Origin: Thamnaconus septentrionalis
Lineage: Eukaryota; Chordata; Actinopteri; Tetraodontiformes; Monacanthidae
Assembly (NCBI GenBank): GCA_009823395.1
Contig: CM020510.1
Span: 7,767,273-7,831,272 of the forward strand
DNA length: 64,000 nt
Direction of reading: 5' to 3'
The notes under the pieces were generated by a model that was given only the letters and a program-made list of their open reading frames with translations, was not told the DNA's origin and ran no database searches. Position numbers and translations under genes: made by a program. Of this stretch, positions 12,801 through 24,982 are shown one piece after another (position 1 is the first letter of the stretch; every line of letters starts with the position of its first letter).

Positions 12801-15800
12801 TTGATGTGTAGCAGGAGGTAACGAGCTTATAGTTCATCGCTGCCAGCAAATAAAGCTGAATCTCATCATGTTTATTCGATATATTTCAGCACTTTAGACC
12901 AACTATTAAGTCACCAGGCTCTAAACACTCCTGAATGTTGAGCGTTGATTCAGGCGTTTGCATTCCTTGCCTTGCCCTCCTCCCTGCCCTCCAGTCGCCC
13001 TCGCAGTGACTTGTCCCTCAATGTAAGCATTAGGCAGCTGGCCCAAGATGACCGCCCACTAATGACTTTGCTGCCAAGAGATTTACGGAACTCAGGCTGG
13101 CCTTACGGGGGAAGCCGGTCAAAACAAACACTGACAGCCGCAAACAGTCTGGAGAGTTGTGCCAAGGTGAGTGTACGTACGCACCGGCATGCCCGTGTGT
13201 GTGTGTCCTTTCTACACCTCTGCAGAAACCAAAGGGAAAAGTCGATGGGGGTAGAGAGAAAGAGCAACACAACAAGAAAACCTGCAGCTAATAGCTCTCC
13301 CGCAGGCCAGTCCCTTGCTGCAACAGAGGCAGCCACACGGGAGCAGCCATTAGGAAACCTCCGACCTGTTCGCCTAACAAGGCTCTCGGGGCTCTTCTCG
13401 ACTTTTCACCGCGTATGTGAAGTGAAAAGGCCAGAACAGTGAGCATTGAACAGGTCACCCAGTTGTAGCTGTCTGAGCCTGATCAGGAAATAACAGGAAG
13501 TGTATTTCAGTGTGTATTTAAGGAAAAAGAGTAAAACTTTTGAAACTTTCGCTTTTTTATTTCAGTCAATTTCTTTCTTTCAGTTTTTTAAGACGCCATT
13601 AACTTTGTTAAAGTCTTTTGTTCTTTGGTCTTCAACTGCTCCAGCTTTCTGAACACATGCTCGATGTTCTGCTCCGTGTTCTGCACTGCATCCCCGCTGC
13701 TTTCCAATCAGGCCTGCGCGGGAACTGAAACTGATCAATCTTATAAATATTTAGGGATTTGGAGATGTCTCCGCTGTTCGGACCTCGCAAAAACACTCGT
13801 GCGCACTCGTTCAAGCATGCACAGCGCACACAGGCACAGCAGATGAAAACGAGTCCCCTAATGGCACAGCACATTTTTCTTTTGCTGAGAGGTCAATCAA
13901 TAAGTAATCGTGTAAAACCCGAATCTGATCTTTTCAAATGAATTGCTCGTTTGTCCAGTCTGGAAATATTCATTTGATGTGACGTGAAGTAAAAAGCAAA
14001 TAAATAAAACTTCAACCTCTTTGACGTGAAAATAGATATTTGGGATGATCTTATTTTCTAAATGGAAGAACGCTTCTGTGTTTTTTTTCTGTCCTCTAAT
14101 CTTTGCTCTTCATTTATTTAGGGATGGAAAACAAAGATAAACATGATGTAATGTTTCTATTTTTACCTCCCGACAAATATCGTTCATGATTCAAAAGGTA
14201 TGGCGTGAAAGGGCTCTGATCAAGCAGACGGTGCTGAGCTTACACTTTTCTTTTTACGGAAAAGAATATTTATGTTTGTGCTTGTTGACTGCGCGACGCT
14301 GACCTCAAACTTTGAAAACGGATCAGGGTTCACGTTTCGAAATCCATTAAGGCGTTATGAAATATTCATGGTTATAAACAAACATACCGTGCGGTGAGTG
14401 AGTACAGCGCATCCAACGACTTACCATGATAAAGAACCAAATCGCATCAAGAACACGGTGAGGCGAATCCAGGCGAGGCGAGGGGAGGAAAGCTATGGTT
14501 TAAGACATAAATTATCGTCAAGGTTGATATTAAAAATCAATTGTTACATCATCCTGAGAAAGATTGATTTATTTCGTGTTTTTTCCTCCTCAGGTCAGAA
14601 CTGCTTGACAAATGGGAAATTTCCAAAGATTGAACGTATCATATTGGATCATCATCCATCTTCATGCAGATATAAGTCAAAACAACCGAAAAAAGTGCAC
14701 ACAAACCCACCTACACACACACACACATACACCGCACCGCACCGTGAGGACCACAGAAGCGGAGCTTCTCCATCCGTCTGGCGGAGCCATTGAAATTCAG
14801 GTCCAGTAAGCAGCTCATCAACTCCACCATCCATTCCCCCAATCGATTCAATTATTCCCTCTGCCACTCACTCTTTACCTCGTTGGTCCATCTGTTCATC
14901 CAACCAACCCTTCGGTAATGCTATTTGGACGGGCCGGCCAAGGACCACACAGACTTGGACGTGTTCATTCAATCTTTCCAGCCATTTGTCAGTCTCTTAA
15001 ACTAACACTAATGTGAAGGATCTAATGCATCGTAAGCAGTTTTTCCCTCAAGTCAGTGTGGAATCCAGCTCGCTGCGTTTTCAAATGCAGCCCATGTTGA
15101 CATCCAGTGGTTCAAATAATCAGGTGTTTTGTGCCTCTATCAGCTGCACTGCATTCTGGAGCAGGACTGGGAACACCAACATCTGTATCCTTGAAGATCT
15201 TTATATTTGGTTATGGCTTTTGACTCACATTTGATCTAAAGAGGAAACAATCTGCTAATATCTGCCATGCAATCGACGCCCTCCGATGCCCCCTTTTAAA
15301 TTCTATCTGTAGCCTATTCACAAAGTAAAACAGCTGAGAGGAGCGTACAGCAGCAGGGAGCATGAATTTTTCTGTGAACTAAATAGTGGCTTGACTTCAA
15401 AGGCAAAAGTGCAGCCTGGGATTGTGGTAGTGCGGCACTGAGCACGGTGGAGCTACATAACAGTGTGGTTGATGCTTAAAAGGAAATGGCCCAGTTTGAA
15501 ATTTCAACACAGATGATGCGATGCACAGGAAAATGAAGGCTACAGTTTGATACGTTTTACACATGTTCTCTCGTTATTATTTGCAAAGCATATGTGTTGT
15601 TTTTCTCAGGCTACGAGTCATGATCCTGCATAATAAATTTGATGGAAATTAATGTAACCATCAGCATACTTATATATTTATGGCCATCCTGTTGCCTCCT
15701 CCACACACCACACCTTTGCAGATTAGTCGTCAGTCGTCATGCTGATTCTTTCAAGGTGTCACGACATCTGTCGTGATGAAACCAACATTTATCAAAGATG

Positions 15801-17039
15801 ATTTAGATTAAGATGCAACACAAGATGCATAAACTTTAACCTGTGATATTTTTTTTTTATTAGCAACGCCCTCACTAAGTTCATACAAGACTTTACTTTT
15901 ATTGTCAACGAGGTGGTTGCAAAAAAAACACTGCCTTTATATCAGCAACTGTTGGTCTCTTCCAGACCTCCAACATCTCCTCCACCACCTGCACATCAGC
16001 TGCAGAGTAAAATCTGCCGGATCGCTTGTGACGCCCTTTTTTTCTTGATGCTTTTACCTGCATTAGATTTTCGTCTTTGGCCTGACAGAATGAGTGCAGT
16101 CTTTGTACAGGCTGTCCCGCCACATTCCAGACAGGCCCACATCTAAAAACAGACCCAAAATAACAAAAAAACAAAACAAAAACAGTTTGAAAGTTCACCA
16201 CATGGGAAGAGCCAAATTTAAACCACATCAGAGTTTATGTGATGTGTGACTGATTTGATGTATTTTAGCACACCATCTCAAAGCCTTTTCACAGGTCTTT
16301 GGCAGGAGGGGATGCAGGATATTTGGAGCCACACACAGCAACAGAAATTGCTTTGTGGCACAGCCAATAGTCTGTGGTTGAAACAGTCAGCTGAGGTACA
16401 GAGGGAAAAAAATCATTCAAGCTTGTGTCCCCATAAAACTTCAAAGTGTCCCGAAAACATTTACATTAGTGCTTAGTTATAATATGAATTTAACGTGTGT
16501 TATTGAGGTGTGAGAAGCTGGTGACTCACTGCCTTCAACTGTGAGTCACATACAGAGTCAAAATACAGAGAACTTGTTTTACTAATGTAAAAGACAGGCG
16601 CCGCCATGTGTATATTTGGATGTATGAATTTAAAAAATAGTAAGCATGGGATCAGGAAGGTTGTTTGGACTGTACTGCCAGGTGTGGACATGGTGTAAAT
16701 GAAGCTTACTCATCCAGAATCCACCACGAGGCGGTAATATGAGTACCAGCCTTAAACATGTCTGTTTCTGGGTTGTTTGGGAAATGTTTTGGGAAAATTT
16801 CATCAAGAAGGGACAAATTTCTTGCATAAAATATGGTGCTGAAATAATTTTTTAAGAAACAATATCAGAGCAATTTGAATTTACCACAGTAAAGTGCCAT
16901 ATTCCCCCTCTGGTCTACAAATATCCTGGCCTCTGTAATTTGCTTATTATTAACGTTACGATTGATTCAGATATTTTATCGAAATGCCAAACTAATATCA
17001 CTTTGCCATTATGAAATATCTGCCACTCGCCATATTTCA

Positions 17040-17173
17040 AGGCCTTCTTGGAAGCAGCTAATACGGAGCTAAAGCGCCACTCTGCGAGCAAGTGACGAAC
17101 AACGTTGCTACAAAACAAAAGCGCAATTGCGACGTTTGACCCTCGCGGCTTCGCGTCGTCGCCCACAGTAATC
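17040..17173 (+). promoter_or_regulatory. dmac2: dmac2 promoter and 5' UTR region
   Basis: The 130 bases before the dmac2 start are richer in CpG than their surroundings, with several CG steps between 17060 and 17165. No TATA box is evident near the start, as is usual for housekeeping mitochondrial genes. The transcription start cannot be placed precisely. Confidence 0.45.
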
Positions 17174-19203
17174 ATGTCGGCTCCCTTCAGGGTGAGTTAC
17201 CCTACGTATTGACTCGTTTACAACATATTCGTACGATCGCTCCACATATTTTGACGTTCACTGACGTATATTAGCGTTTACAATGATAAAGCCTTGTATT
17301 CGTCATTAGTTATGGTCTTGTTACTCACTTACAGCGAGGTTAGCTGCTGAAATATAACCACGGCGTTGCACTGCCCATTCAAGAAAACATGACGTTATGC
17401 CCTTTGTTTTTGTTAAGCGTTTGTAAATGTTATATTAAAAATAAAAACAAAAACATCGTTGATGACTTTACGGAACTAGAAGTGGGAATTTATTTTGTTA
17501 TTTGTTATCACTGCTAGAAAAGAAGCAAGACGACTGGGTGATAGTCATTGAAATTCAAAGTCACATTTTCATCTTGCATATCTGCTTTAAAGGTGTCTAA
17601 GCTATTCCGGCAGTTTAAAAAATAATAATAAAAAAAAAACTCTAGATAATGTGTGATGATCATGTCACCATTTCTCATGGATTGAGTTGAGTGTTTTTGT
17701 AACTACTGTATAGTTAATTTTTTTGTACTGTGTCAATGTGCAGGCTTCTTGATTTATGTTCATGCAACACGTTCTCAACGTTGTACACTCACAATTATCT
17801 CCGAATTCACAAGCTGCTTAATGAACATAATTAAGCTTGTATACAAATCTGTTCACACACTGTCACTCTCAGTCCTTACACAGGTGTTTCCAGTCTTCGT
17901 CTCTTCTCTACACCTGGAGGAGAGCGTTAAGTTCCGGCTCGGTCTCTCCTCCTCCCCTGCACAGGAGGCTGCTCCTCTACCTCACCCAGCGCTTCTATGA
18001 TGTTGAGATGCTCATGACCTGGAGGTCTCAGTTTAAGAGGAGGGCCATTCAGAAGAAGAATGCGTAAGAAACCTGTCTTTACTCTCAAACCCTCCACACT
18101 TACTGCAGTGTGCTGCGGTTGGAGTAGTAGTATTAGTAGTGCTATCTGTGTTGGGCACTATGCATCACTGGTTTGCCTGTCTTTATTCTACAGTTACTTT
18201 AGTTACACTGAAAAGTTCTATGGGCCAAACATAGCAGCAGCATACTATGTCTTGAGTATGAAGGGGCAATTTAGGTAAGTGCCTTTTCCCACTTTCCACT
18301 GCACTTTGTTCAACTGCCTTCAAGTTGAACTTAAAACTAAATCTGGGTTTGACGGAGTGTACAAGAAAATCTTTCCTTAATTTATTTTGATGCACTTTTA
18401 GTTTTTCAGGCTGCAGCTTTAAATGTCTCGCTCTTTTCATTTACAACATGAAATTCAAGAATGTTATAACGTCTGCTGTGTTTGATCCCCAGGTTTTTAG
18501 GCCAATCAGAGTGGTTCAGCACAAATAAGAATGGAAAATTTGACTGGGACTTTTTGAATCACAAAGACTTAGTCCTTGAGGAAGTGAACATGAACAACAC
18601 ACTCATCAACTACTCAGGATTGACCCATTTTGGTATTGACCCCATCTCATTTCATATTTAAATAAAATGTCCATCTGTGTTACCCGTTGCTTTGTTCAAG
18701 GCAATTTTGATGGTTATTCTGTGATATTCAGAATGTAATTTCGGTGTGTCCTACTTGATGTGTTCATTGTAGTGGGGCAGGAGTCACTGAGGACGCTGTC
18801 AGTACAGGGATGTCCTGAAGTAGATGACTGGTTCCTGGCCAGACTCCATATGTTACAAGATTCTCTGGAAGAACTGGACATTTCTCGATGTCCACGCATA
18901 ACAACAGGCGGTCTGGCAGCACTCAGAAACCTCAAGTAAATAACTAAACATTCACGCAAAAGCATTTTTATTAACTAACATTCCGTTGTATTAATTTCCT
19001 TCTTGTGTGGTGTGTTTTCGTATTGTAGGGGACTAAGGCGCCTGGATGTATCTTCACTCCCTGGGATTGAACACCCAGGGCTGGTTGTTATTTTGCTAGA
19101 GGAGATGTTACCGCACTGCCAGATCACAGCCAATGGCTACGACTTTAGCCTAAAACAGGAAACAGAGGAGGAGAATGTTGAACTAATGCAAGGGCAAAGG
19201 TAG
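17174..19203 (+). CDS. dmac2: Distal membrane-arm assembly complex protein 2 (DMAC2/ATP5SL)
   Basis: Six coding exons join in frame to 248 aa: 17174-17191, 17894-18063, 18194-18274, 18493-18632, 18773-18935 and 19029-19203 (TAG). All introns are GT-AG. Human DMAC2 is about 257 aa. The start MSAPFR leads into an Arg/Ser-rich, acid-free N-terminus that looks like a mitochondrial targeting peptide. Family landmarks follow: the RFYDVE segment in exon 2, and a C-terminal half of leucine-rich repeat character (CPEVDDW, DISRCPRIT, LRRLDVSSLPGI, LLEEMLPHC). In mammals the protein helps assemble the distal membrane arm of respiratory complex I in mitochondria. For exon 2 the acceptor at 17893 was chosen over the one at 17883 because only the former keeps the frame. 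Sirt2 starts 1.1 kb downstream on the same strand. Confidence 0.92.
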
Positions 19204-19738
19204 GGAGGAAAATTGGAGGAATGGAGTTTCTTGATCCAAAATGAGAAATAGGCCTATGAGAGCTCTCTGCTGCTAAAATAGTGGAGTCATGCAGAAAGGG
19301 CTGATAAGGGAAGAGATGCCCCATAGAAAATTCACAAGATCCCATCTGACGTGTCAGGGTTTTGCAGTGCAGCAACTGTCACAGCTTATGCTCAGCTTTA
19401 TGCTAAATACATGCAAAACTAGTTTGATGAACACAAAAAAGGGTAAAAGAATAAGTTGACATGATAAACATTTGACAGAATTGCTTAAACTGAGATTGAG
19501 TCTTTTTGAATGTTCAGATCCTGGTGATCCACATATTTGATTCTTACATCATTCAACCAATTGGTCCCATGATTTAAATTAGTGTTCAACTTAGTGTTGC
19601 CTTAATTGGTTGATATTTATTATACAAACCAATTTTACAGTTGGTTTGGCCTACTGTCAAGTCTCGCTATGTAAACAAAAAACCTTATTTGTTATTGTGG
19701 TAGAATCTGTGTGAACTTTTGCCTGTAAATATTTGCTG

Positions 19739-19744
19739 AATAAA
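19739..19744 (+). promoter_or_regulatory. dmac2: dmac2 poly(A) signal AATAAA
   Basis: A canonical AATAAA lies about 540 bases after the dmac2 stop codon. A second AATAAA at 19799-19804 is an alternative. No other gene intervenes on this strand. Confidence 0.6.
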
Positions 19745-19804
19745 GAATTTGTTATTTAATTCTGTTTGAATTAGTGCTTATTATTGTAAACTTAAGACAA
19801 TAAA

Positions 19805-20327
19805 AAGCCTGCGTTTGTTCCCCTTTTATGAGTATGTATAAATGTATTTATCACTGTGGAGGCTTATGTGAGAAGAGTTAAACCCATAATCCAGTGGGAG
19901 CCCTGTGCTCCAGTACTGTCACACCTGGGCAATGAGCCGCCATAAAGCTCCACCTGGAAACAGTATTCAGCAGGGGTAAGGACAACGTAGTGGTTTGTAA
20001 GATCAGCAGTACTACTTTTTCATGATACAGCATTTTTAGCTTTCCAATTTTATAATGTGCATGCATTAATGTTCGAGTTGAGTTTCGCACATGTCTTTAT
20101 CCATGTCGACGTCCGTGTGTATGGAATTGGGAGGCTTAACTGGACAATACAGTCGTCGGGAATGCGTAGGAACGAAGGTCTTAAGGTCTGTTCTTGTACG
20201 GACCGTATTTCTGACGGACAATAACAAGCTCAGCGTAAACCGCATTGCTGCTACTTCGTGTAATATCTTATTAAAAACGAATTGTCAGTTAAACCCTTGA
20301 GAGTAAAGGGCCTCAGTATCCGGATAA
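19805..20327 (+). promoter_or_regulatory. sirt2: dmac2-sirt2 intergenic gap, sirt2 promoter and 5' UTR
   Basis: Only about 520 bases separate the last dmac2 poly(A) signal from the sirt2 start codon, so the sirt2 promoter must lie here or overlap the dmac2 3' end. CpG steps cluster at 20105-20240. I see no TATA box close to the start and no other gene. Confidence 0.45.
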
Positions 20328-22983
20328 ATGTCTGATGCATCAGGTAGGATGACTGTCTGACACGAAAATTATACTATAACTGATGTTGATTAGCACAACA
20401 AGCTAGCACAGGTAGCAATGTAGCTAAGGATAATATTTTGACAATTTGATCACTTCTTTCCAGAAATTCCTAAAAAACCAGAAGAGGAGGAATTAACGCC
20501 TGAGTCGCAGGTATACAGATCATCTATGATTAAAATATTTAGCTTTTTTTTTTTAAATGTGAAATTATTTTTCTATATTTGCTAATCCAAAATTTGCTAT
20601 GTGTTCCACGAAACTCAAAGAATTTCTTTTGTACTCTGCTAAACCGAGAGCGTACACTTCTTCCTAGTCGGTTTTAGTTTGTGTTCATTATGTGCTTTAA
20701 TCTCTGCGTGAAGAAATATATTCTTCCTACACGCCCCCAAAATGGCATCTATAACATGCTCAGCCTTAAACAGACAAGCTCATTTCAATTTACTGCATTA
20801 AGACTCTTTCAGTATAATAGCACTGTTTTGTTCGTTGTAGGAGCAGTCAGACGACAGCAGCGAAGAAGAGGCTGCAGGGGAGAGTATGTGAAAGTCATAG
20901 ATGATATAGTAATGTTCATATGCTCAGCAGGACAACCTTTGTCCAGTCTCTTTGTGTGCTTAGTATTGATTTCATTTAGAAATATATAGCTCTCTGTTCT
21001 CTGTTCTCCCACTAGTGGACTTCCTGCGTAACCTCTTCTCCAGCACCCTGGGCCTCGGCTCAGCAGAGAAGGTTCTGGATGAGTTGACGCTGGAGGGAGT
21101 GGCTCAATACATTAAGAGTGGAAAATGTAAGTGCACTAGTGTCAAGCTGTGTTCCAGTCATTCAAATGTATTACAGTGAACACAGTTGATATCGACTGAC
21201 TCATTTCAATGCATCTGCGCAGGTAAAAACATTCTCTGCATGGTTGGAGCTGGAATATCCACATGTAAGCTTTCTGTTTAGATGTGTGATTACATGTACA
21301 AACAAGTTCAGTTAGCTGTGCATTGAAAGTGCCTTATTGGTTTGACGACTGGTGATCACCTTCATCTTTTCTGTGGCTCCAATTACAGCGGCTGGTATCC
21401 CAGATTTCCGTTCACCAGGAACAGGCTTGTATTCAAACCTGCAGAAATACAACCTGCCTTACCCAGAGGCCATCTTCCAGATTGATTACTTTAAGGTGAG
21501 CGCAGGATGTGAATTTTTCAATGAACCTCTACGTCTTAAATAGTATAATTAAATATAACTAACCAGCATATTTTATATAACAGTTAAATTAAAAATAAAA
21601 ATGTGACTTTTTACAATCTTCTCTCAGAAACATCCAGAGCCTTTCTTTGCCTTGGCCAAAGAGCTTTACCCAGGGCAGTTTAAGGTATGAAACACTCTAT
21701 ATGGTCTTAGTATAACAGGTTTTTTTTTTTTGGTTTTTTTATCATCTTAGTAAACAAAATCTGTCTTTACAGAGACATTGCATTGCATGGAATAAATATT
21801 AGATTTACTACATTCACTGTATATATGTATATTATTGTGTGACTAACTGGTTGTTTAGCCCACAGTGTGTCACTACTTCATGAAGCTCCTGAAGGACAAA
21901 GGTCTCCTGAGACGCTGCTACTCACAGGTTGGTGAAACACCAGCTCGCTCCACAAATGACACGCTGACGGTTTCTGTCGATGTATTCATCTCGATTCCTG
22001 TGTGTGTATTCAGAATATCGACACTTTGGAGCGGGTGGCCGGCCTCGAGGGTGACGATCTAATTGAAGCTCATGGAACGTTCTACACGTCCCACTGTGTC
22101 AGCTTCTGTTGCCGCAAGGAGTACAACCTGGACTGGATGAAAGGTGTTATTTTACACTCACGTTTTGCTCAGATTAATTATTACTGCGGGGTTTTAATCT
22201 CCTCGCTCTGCCTCTGTAGAAAAAATCTTCTCTGATGAAATTCCCAAATGTGACAAGTGTGACAGTTTAGTGAAACCAGGTGAGTTGGTCTCTGCCTCTC
22301 CATCTTGTCATTTACTCTTGTACTTCTTTCCACTCTGTTAATTTATTTTACTTTTCATATACATTACATAGACATTTCTCAGACTTCTTTATTACTTGTT
22401 CGCTGCTTATGTATGTATGTATGTATGTATGTATGTATGTATGTATGTAGTTATTTATTTATTTATTTATTTTAAATCTAGATATTGTCTTCTTTGGAGA
22501 GAATCTTCCTGTTCGGTTCTTCACTTCAATGAAGATGGTGAGCACTGAGTTGTGCTTTTCAAGTGTGCAAGCATACTGAAAATGTCAAACAGCTCCTTTG
22601 CTACAATAAACTCTCTAAAACTTTTTTTTTTTTATGTCCCAACCAGGACTTTCCCCGCTGTGATCTTCTCATTATTATGGGAACGTCTCTGCAGGTCCAG
22701 CCATTTGCAGGCCTCGTTGGCAGGTACTGCCGTTTAACTGGCTGTTGGCCAAAGACAGCAGTAATAATAGTTGTGTCTTGCTGTCTGGCATTCAGAGTCA
22801 GACTCACTGTCCCACAATGAAAAGGACTTCCAACATAAATGTTTTCAAACTGAACCATCCGAAATGTTATTTGAAGAATTTTCTTTCCGCTTTGTCTCAG
22901 GGTTTCAAAAAGTTGCCCCAGACTTCTCATCAACATGGAGAAGTCAGGCCAGGTGAGTCCTCGCCTCCTTTACTATCTCACTC

Positions 22984-23076
<93 letters not shown>

Positions 23077-24552
23077 TTGCAGATGTTTTCATGCCAACGT
23101 GTGATCCATGCCATTCGTTGTTCTTTGTGCAGGCTGATCCTCTGCTCGGGTTGCTGGGTTTTGGTGGAGGGATGGACTTTGACTCTGACAAGGCGTACAG
23201 GTACTACAGAGACAGATTTTCTTATCTAAAAATACGTTGACACAAACTGTAAATAAAGTGGGCAAAAATAATTACAGAGAAGGACCTTTTGCTTCAGTAA
23301 ATTATCTCTTTTTTTCATGTGATATATTATTGTCGCTGAAATCATGCAGTTCATGTTTGCGCCACCTCGGGGTGCCAGAAGATCACACTCATTGAGACTA
23401 CATCAGAAATATTTCTTTTTCTCTGACTCGTAGATACTCTTGACCTACTGCTTTCTTCCTTCCTTTCCTTCTGCCTCCATATCACATTGTGACTAAATTA
23501 CATATCACCTATAAATATATAGACATGGTTTCTCTTCCACGCCGTGAATATTTAATCTTGTTTTTATCAACATCTTATTTTTTATTTGGGACAGTCTGTT
23601 TGGGGGGTAAAACAGTTCTGGTGCCCCTGAATGGAACTAAAGAAGTAAGATGAAGGTTCTAACACACTTTTCTTTTCTTCTGTGCAGAGACGTTGCTCAC
23701 GTCAGTACGTGTGACGACGGCTGTTTGGCCCTTGCTGACCTGTTGGGATGGAAGGTAAGCATGCACATAAACACAGACACACACACACACACGGTCATTC
23801 CTCCACAGCCCTGCACTCATTACTATGACCCTGAACGAGGGCTGACGTTTCTCCCTTGTTGTGTGTGTCTGTATAAGTTGTGTGATTTTTCAGTACAGAC
23901 GTAGAATTTTCTCCTCCATTGAGTTGTCATCTCTTTCTACCACTGTGCAACACGGGACAAAGTTCACCAAATTATTTTTGTATGGATTGCAAATGAAGTT
24001 CCTTTTTTCTTTTTCTTCTTCTTACTGGAATGTCATGATGATTTTTGGTGTCTCTAAAAAGTCAATAGTTCATGGTAATTTTCTGGCTAAATGTGTGAAT
24101 ACTGAAAAGCTGATTGTTGAAATATCATGAAAACCGCTACACAAATAGAGCGTCTGCTGCCGTCGATGTGCAACTGCAGCGAATAGAACATGAGAGTTGC
24201 AGAACATGAGAGTTGCAGAAATGTCAGACCAACCTATTTCTGATTTTCCTGTGTGATCTTGTGGTCCAAGATCACCGCCAAGCAGGGGCTTGACGACCAG
24301 CTCACTGCACACACGCACACACCTTCTTGTGTTTTGTTTCTGTTTGTCACCCCTCTGCCCCCCCGTCACCCGTCTACAGACGTGTCAGATCCTTCACGTC
24401 TCCTTGTTTCTGGTGTGCAGGCAGAGCTGGAAGAGCTGGTGAAGAAGGAGCACGCCCGCATCGACAGCCAGGACAAGAGCAGCCAGAGCAAAGGGGCTGC
24501 GGCCGAACAGAGCACCGCATCGGCGGCCGCCGAGCCCAAAAAAGAAGAGTAA
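20328..24552 (+). CDS. sirt2: NAD-dependent protein deacetylase sirtuin-2
   Basis: Sixteen exons join in frame to 377 aa: 20328-20343, 20464-20510, 20841-20883, 21016-21126, 21223-21264, 21389-21495, 21628-21684, 21859-21927, 22014-22143, 22220-22279, 22482-22537, 22647-22723, 22901-22952, 23133-23200, 23688-23754 and 24421-24552 (TAA). Vertebrate SIRT2 is about 380-390 aa. The class I sirtuin core is complete: GAGIS (81-85) and IPDFRS for NAD binding, NID (165-167), catalytic His184 in EAHG, zinc cysteines C192, C197, C218 and C221, and GTSLQVQP (258-265). An acidic N-terminus precedes MDFLRNLF, and a charged tail rich in Lys, Glu, Ala and Ser follows. Known SIRT2 enzymes deacetylate alpha-tubulin and histone H4K16 and are mainly cytoplasmic. 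An additional cysteine (C196) sits next to the zinc ligand C197. Intron 13 holds an 89 bp GT repeat. Confidence 0.97.
22408..22475. repeat. (TATG)n and (TTTA)n microsatellites in sirt2 intron 10
   Basis: About ten TATG units followed by TTTA units end just before the acceptor of sirt2 exon 11 at 22481. The T-rich part may double as the polypyrimidine tract of that acceptor. Confidence 0.95.
22986..23074. repeat. (GT)n microsatellite, about 89 bp, in sirt2 intron 13
   Basis: An uninterrupted GT run starts 34 bases after the exon 13 donor and ends 58 bases before the exon 14 acceptor, so it fills half of a 180 bp intron. Confidence 0.97.
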
Positions 24553-24976
24553 CTTATCAGAAAAAGCCCCTGTTTTCAGACAGGCTCGGGTGATGTGAAG
24601 GTGACACCACCACACCTGTGTTTAAGGCATCTATATATCCCGCTAATTTGCACTTTGTTTTTTTTTTTCTTCTTGCTTTTTTTTTTTTTTTTTTTACGAC
24701 CTCTCATTTGCCTCTGCTGCATCAATTTATTTCGGGGCAGTCCACTCTGTGCACGGGCAGATTTTACTGCGCTGCTCCGGCGGCGCAGCTCATTTATATA
24801 TTTACAACGCAGACACCGCAGGGGTGCGGAAGGTCTTTCCCGCAAGGCCTGCAGCGTGATCATCACTCAGCCACTTTACAGGCCTTGCTACGGCTCTGCT
24901 GCCGTACATGGTGTTTCGCAAGCTTCAGTGTCCGAGTTCCCTTTGGACTTCCTCTTAAGACGACCTGCTTACATTA

Positions 24977-24982
24977 AATAAA
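24977..24982 (+). promoter_or_regulatory. sirt2: sirt2 poly(A) signal AATAAA
   Basis: A canonical AATAAA lies 425 bases past the sirt2 stop. Further AATAAA copies at about 25335 and 25388 could give longer 3' UTRs. Confidence 0.6.

Larger units (their letters stand above)
5134..17039. other. Intergenic; no gene recognised
   Basis: About 12 kb without a supportable gene. It contains a 73 bp CA repeat at 7642-7714, TGTC/TG repeats near 8312-8360, a TA-rich stretch at 8535-8575, a TA repeat near 11167-11190, a poly-G run near 11346-11361 and a dispersed-repeat fragment at 9791-9834. Open frames such as 12945-13442 have no recognisable domains and lack a convincing start. Non-repetitive blocks around 10840-11090, 12420-12620 and 13010-13180 are candidates for conserved non-coding elements. 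Confidence 0.6.

Noticed and set aside
12945..13442. 165-codon plus-strand frame
   Set aside because: It begins at TTG, not ATG, and shows no domain; one in-frame run of this length is expected by chance in 17 kb of GC-balanced DNA.
15905..16228. 107-aa minus-strand frame with a Lys/Arg-rich centre
   Set aside because: No domain recognised and no supporting splice structure; a decayed transposon frame is possible but unproven.
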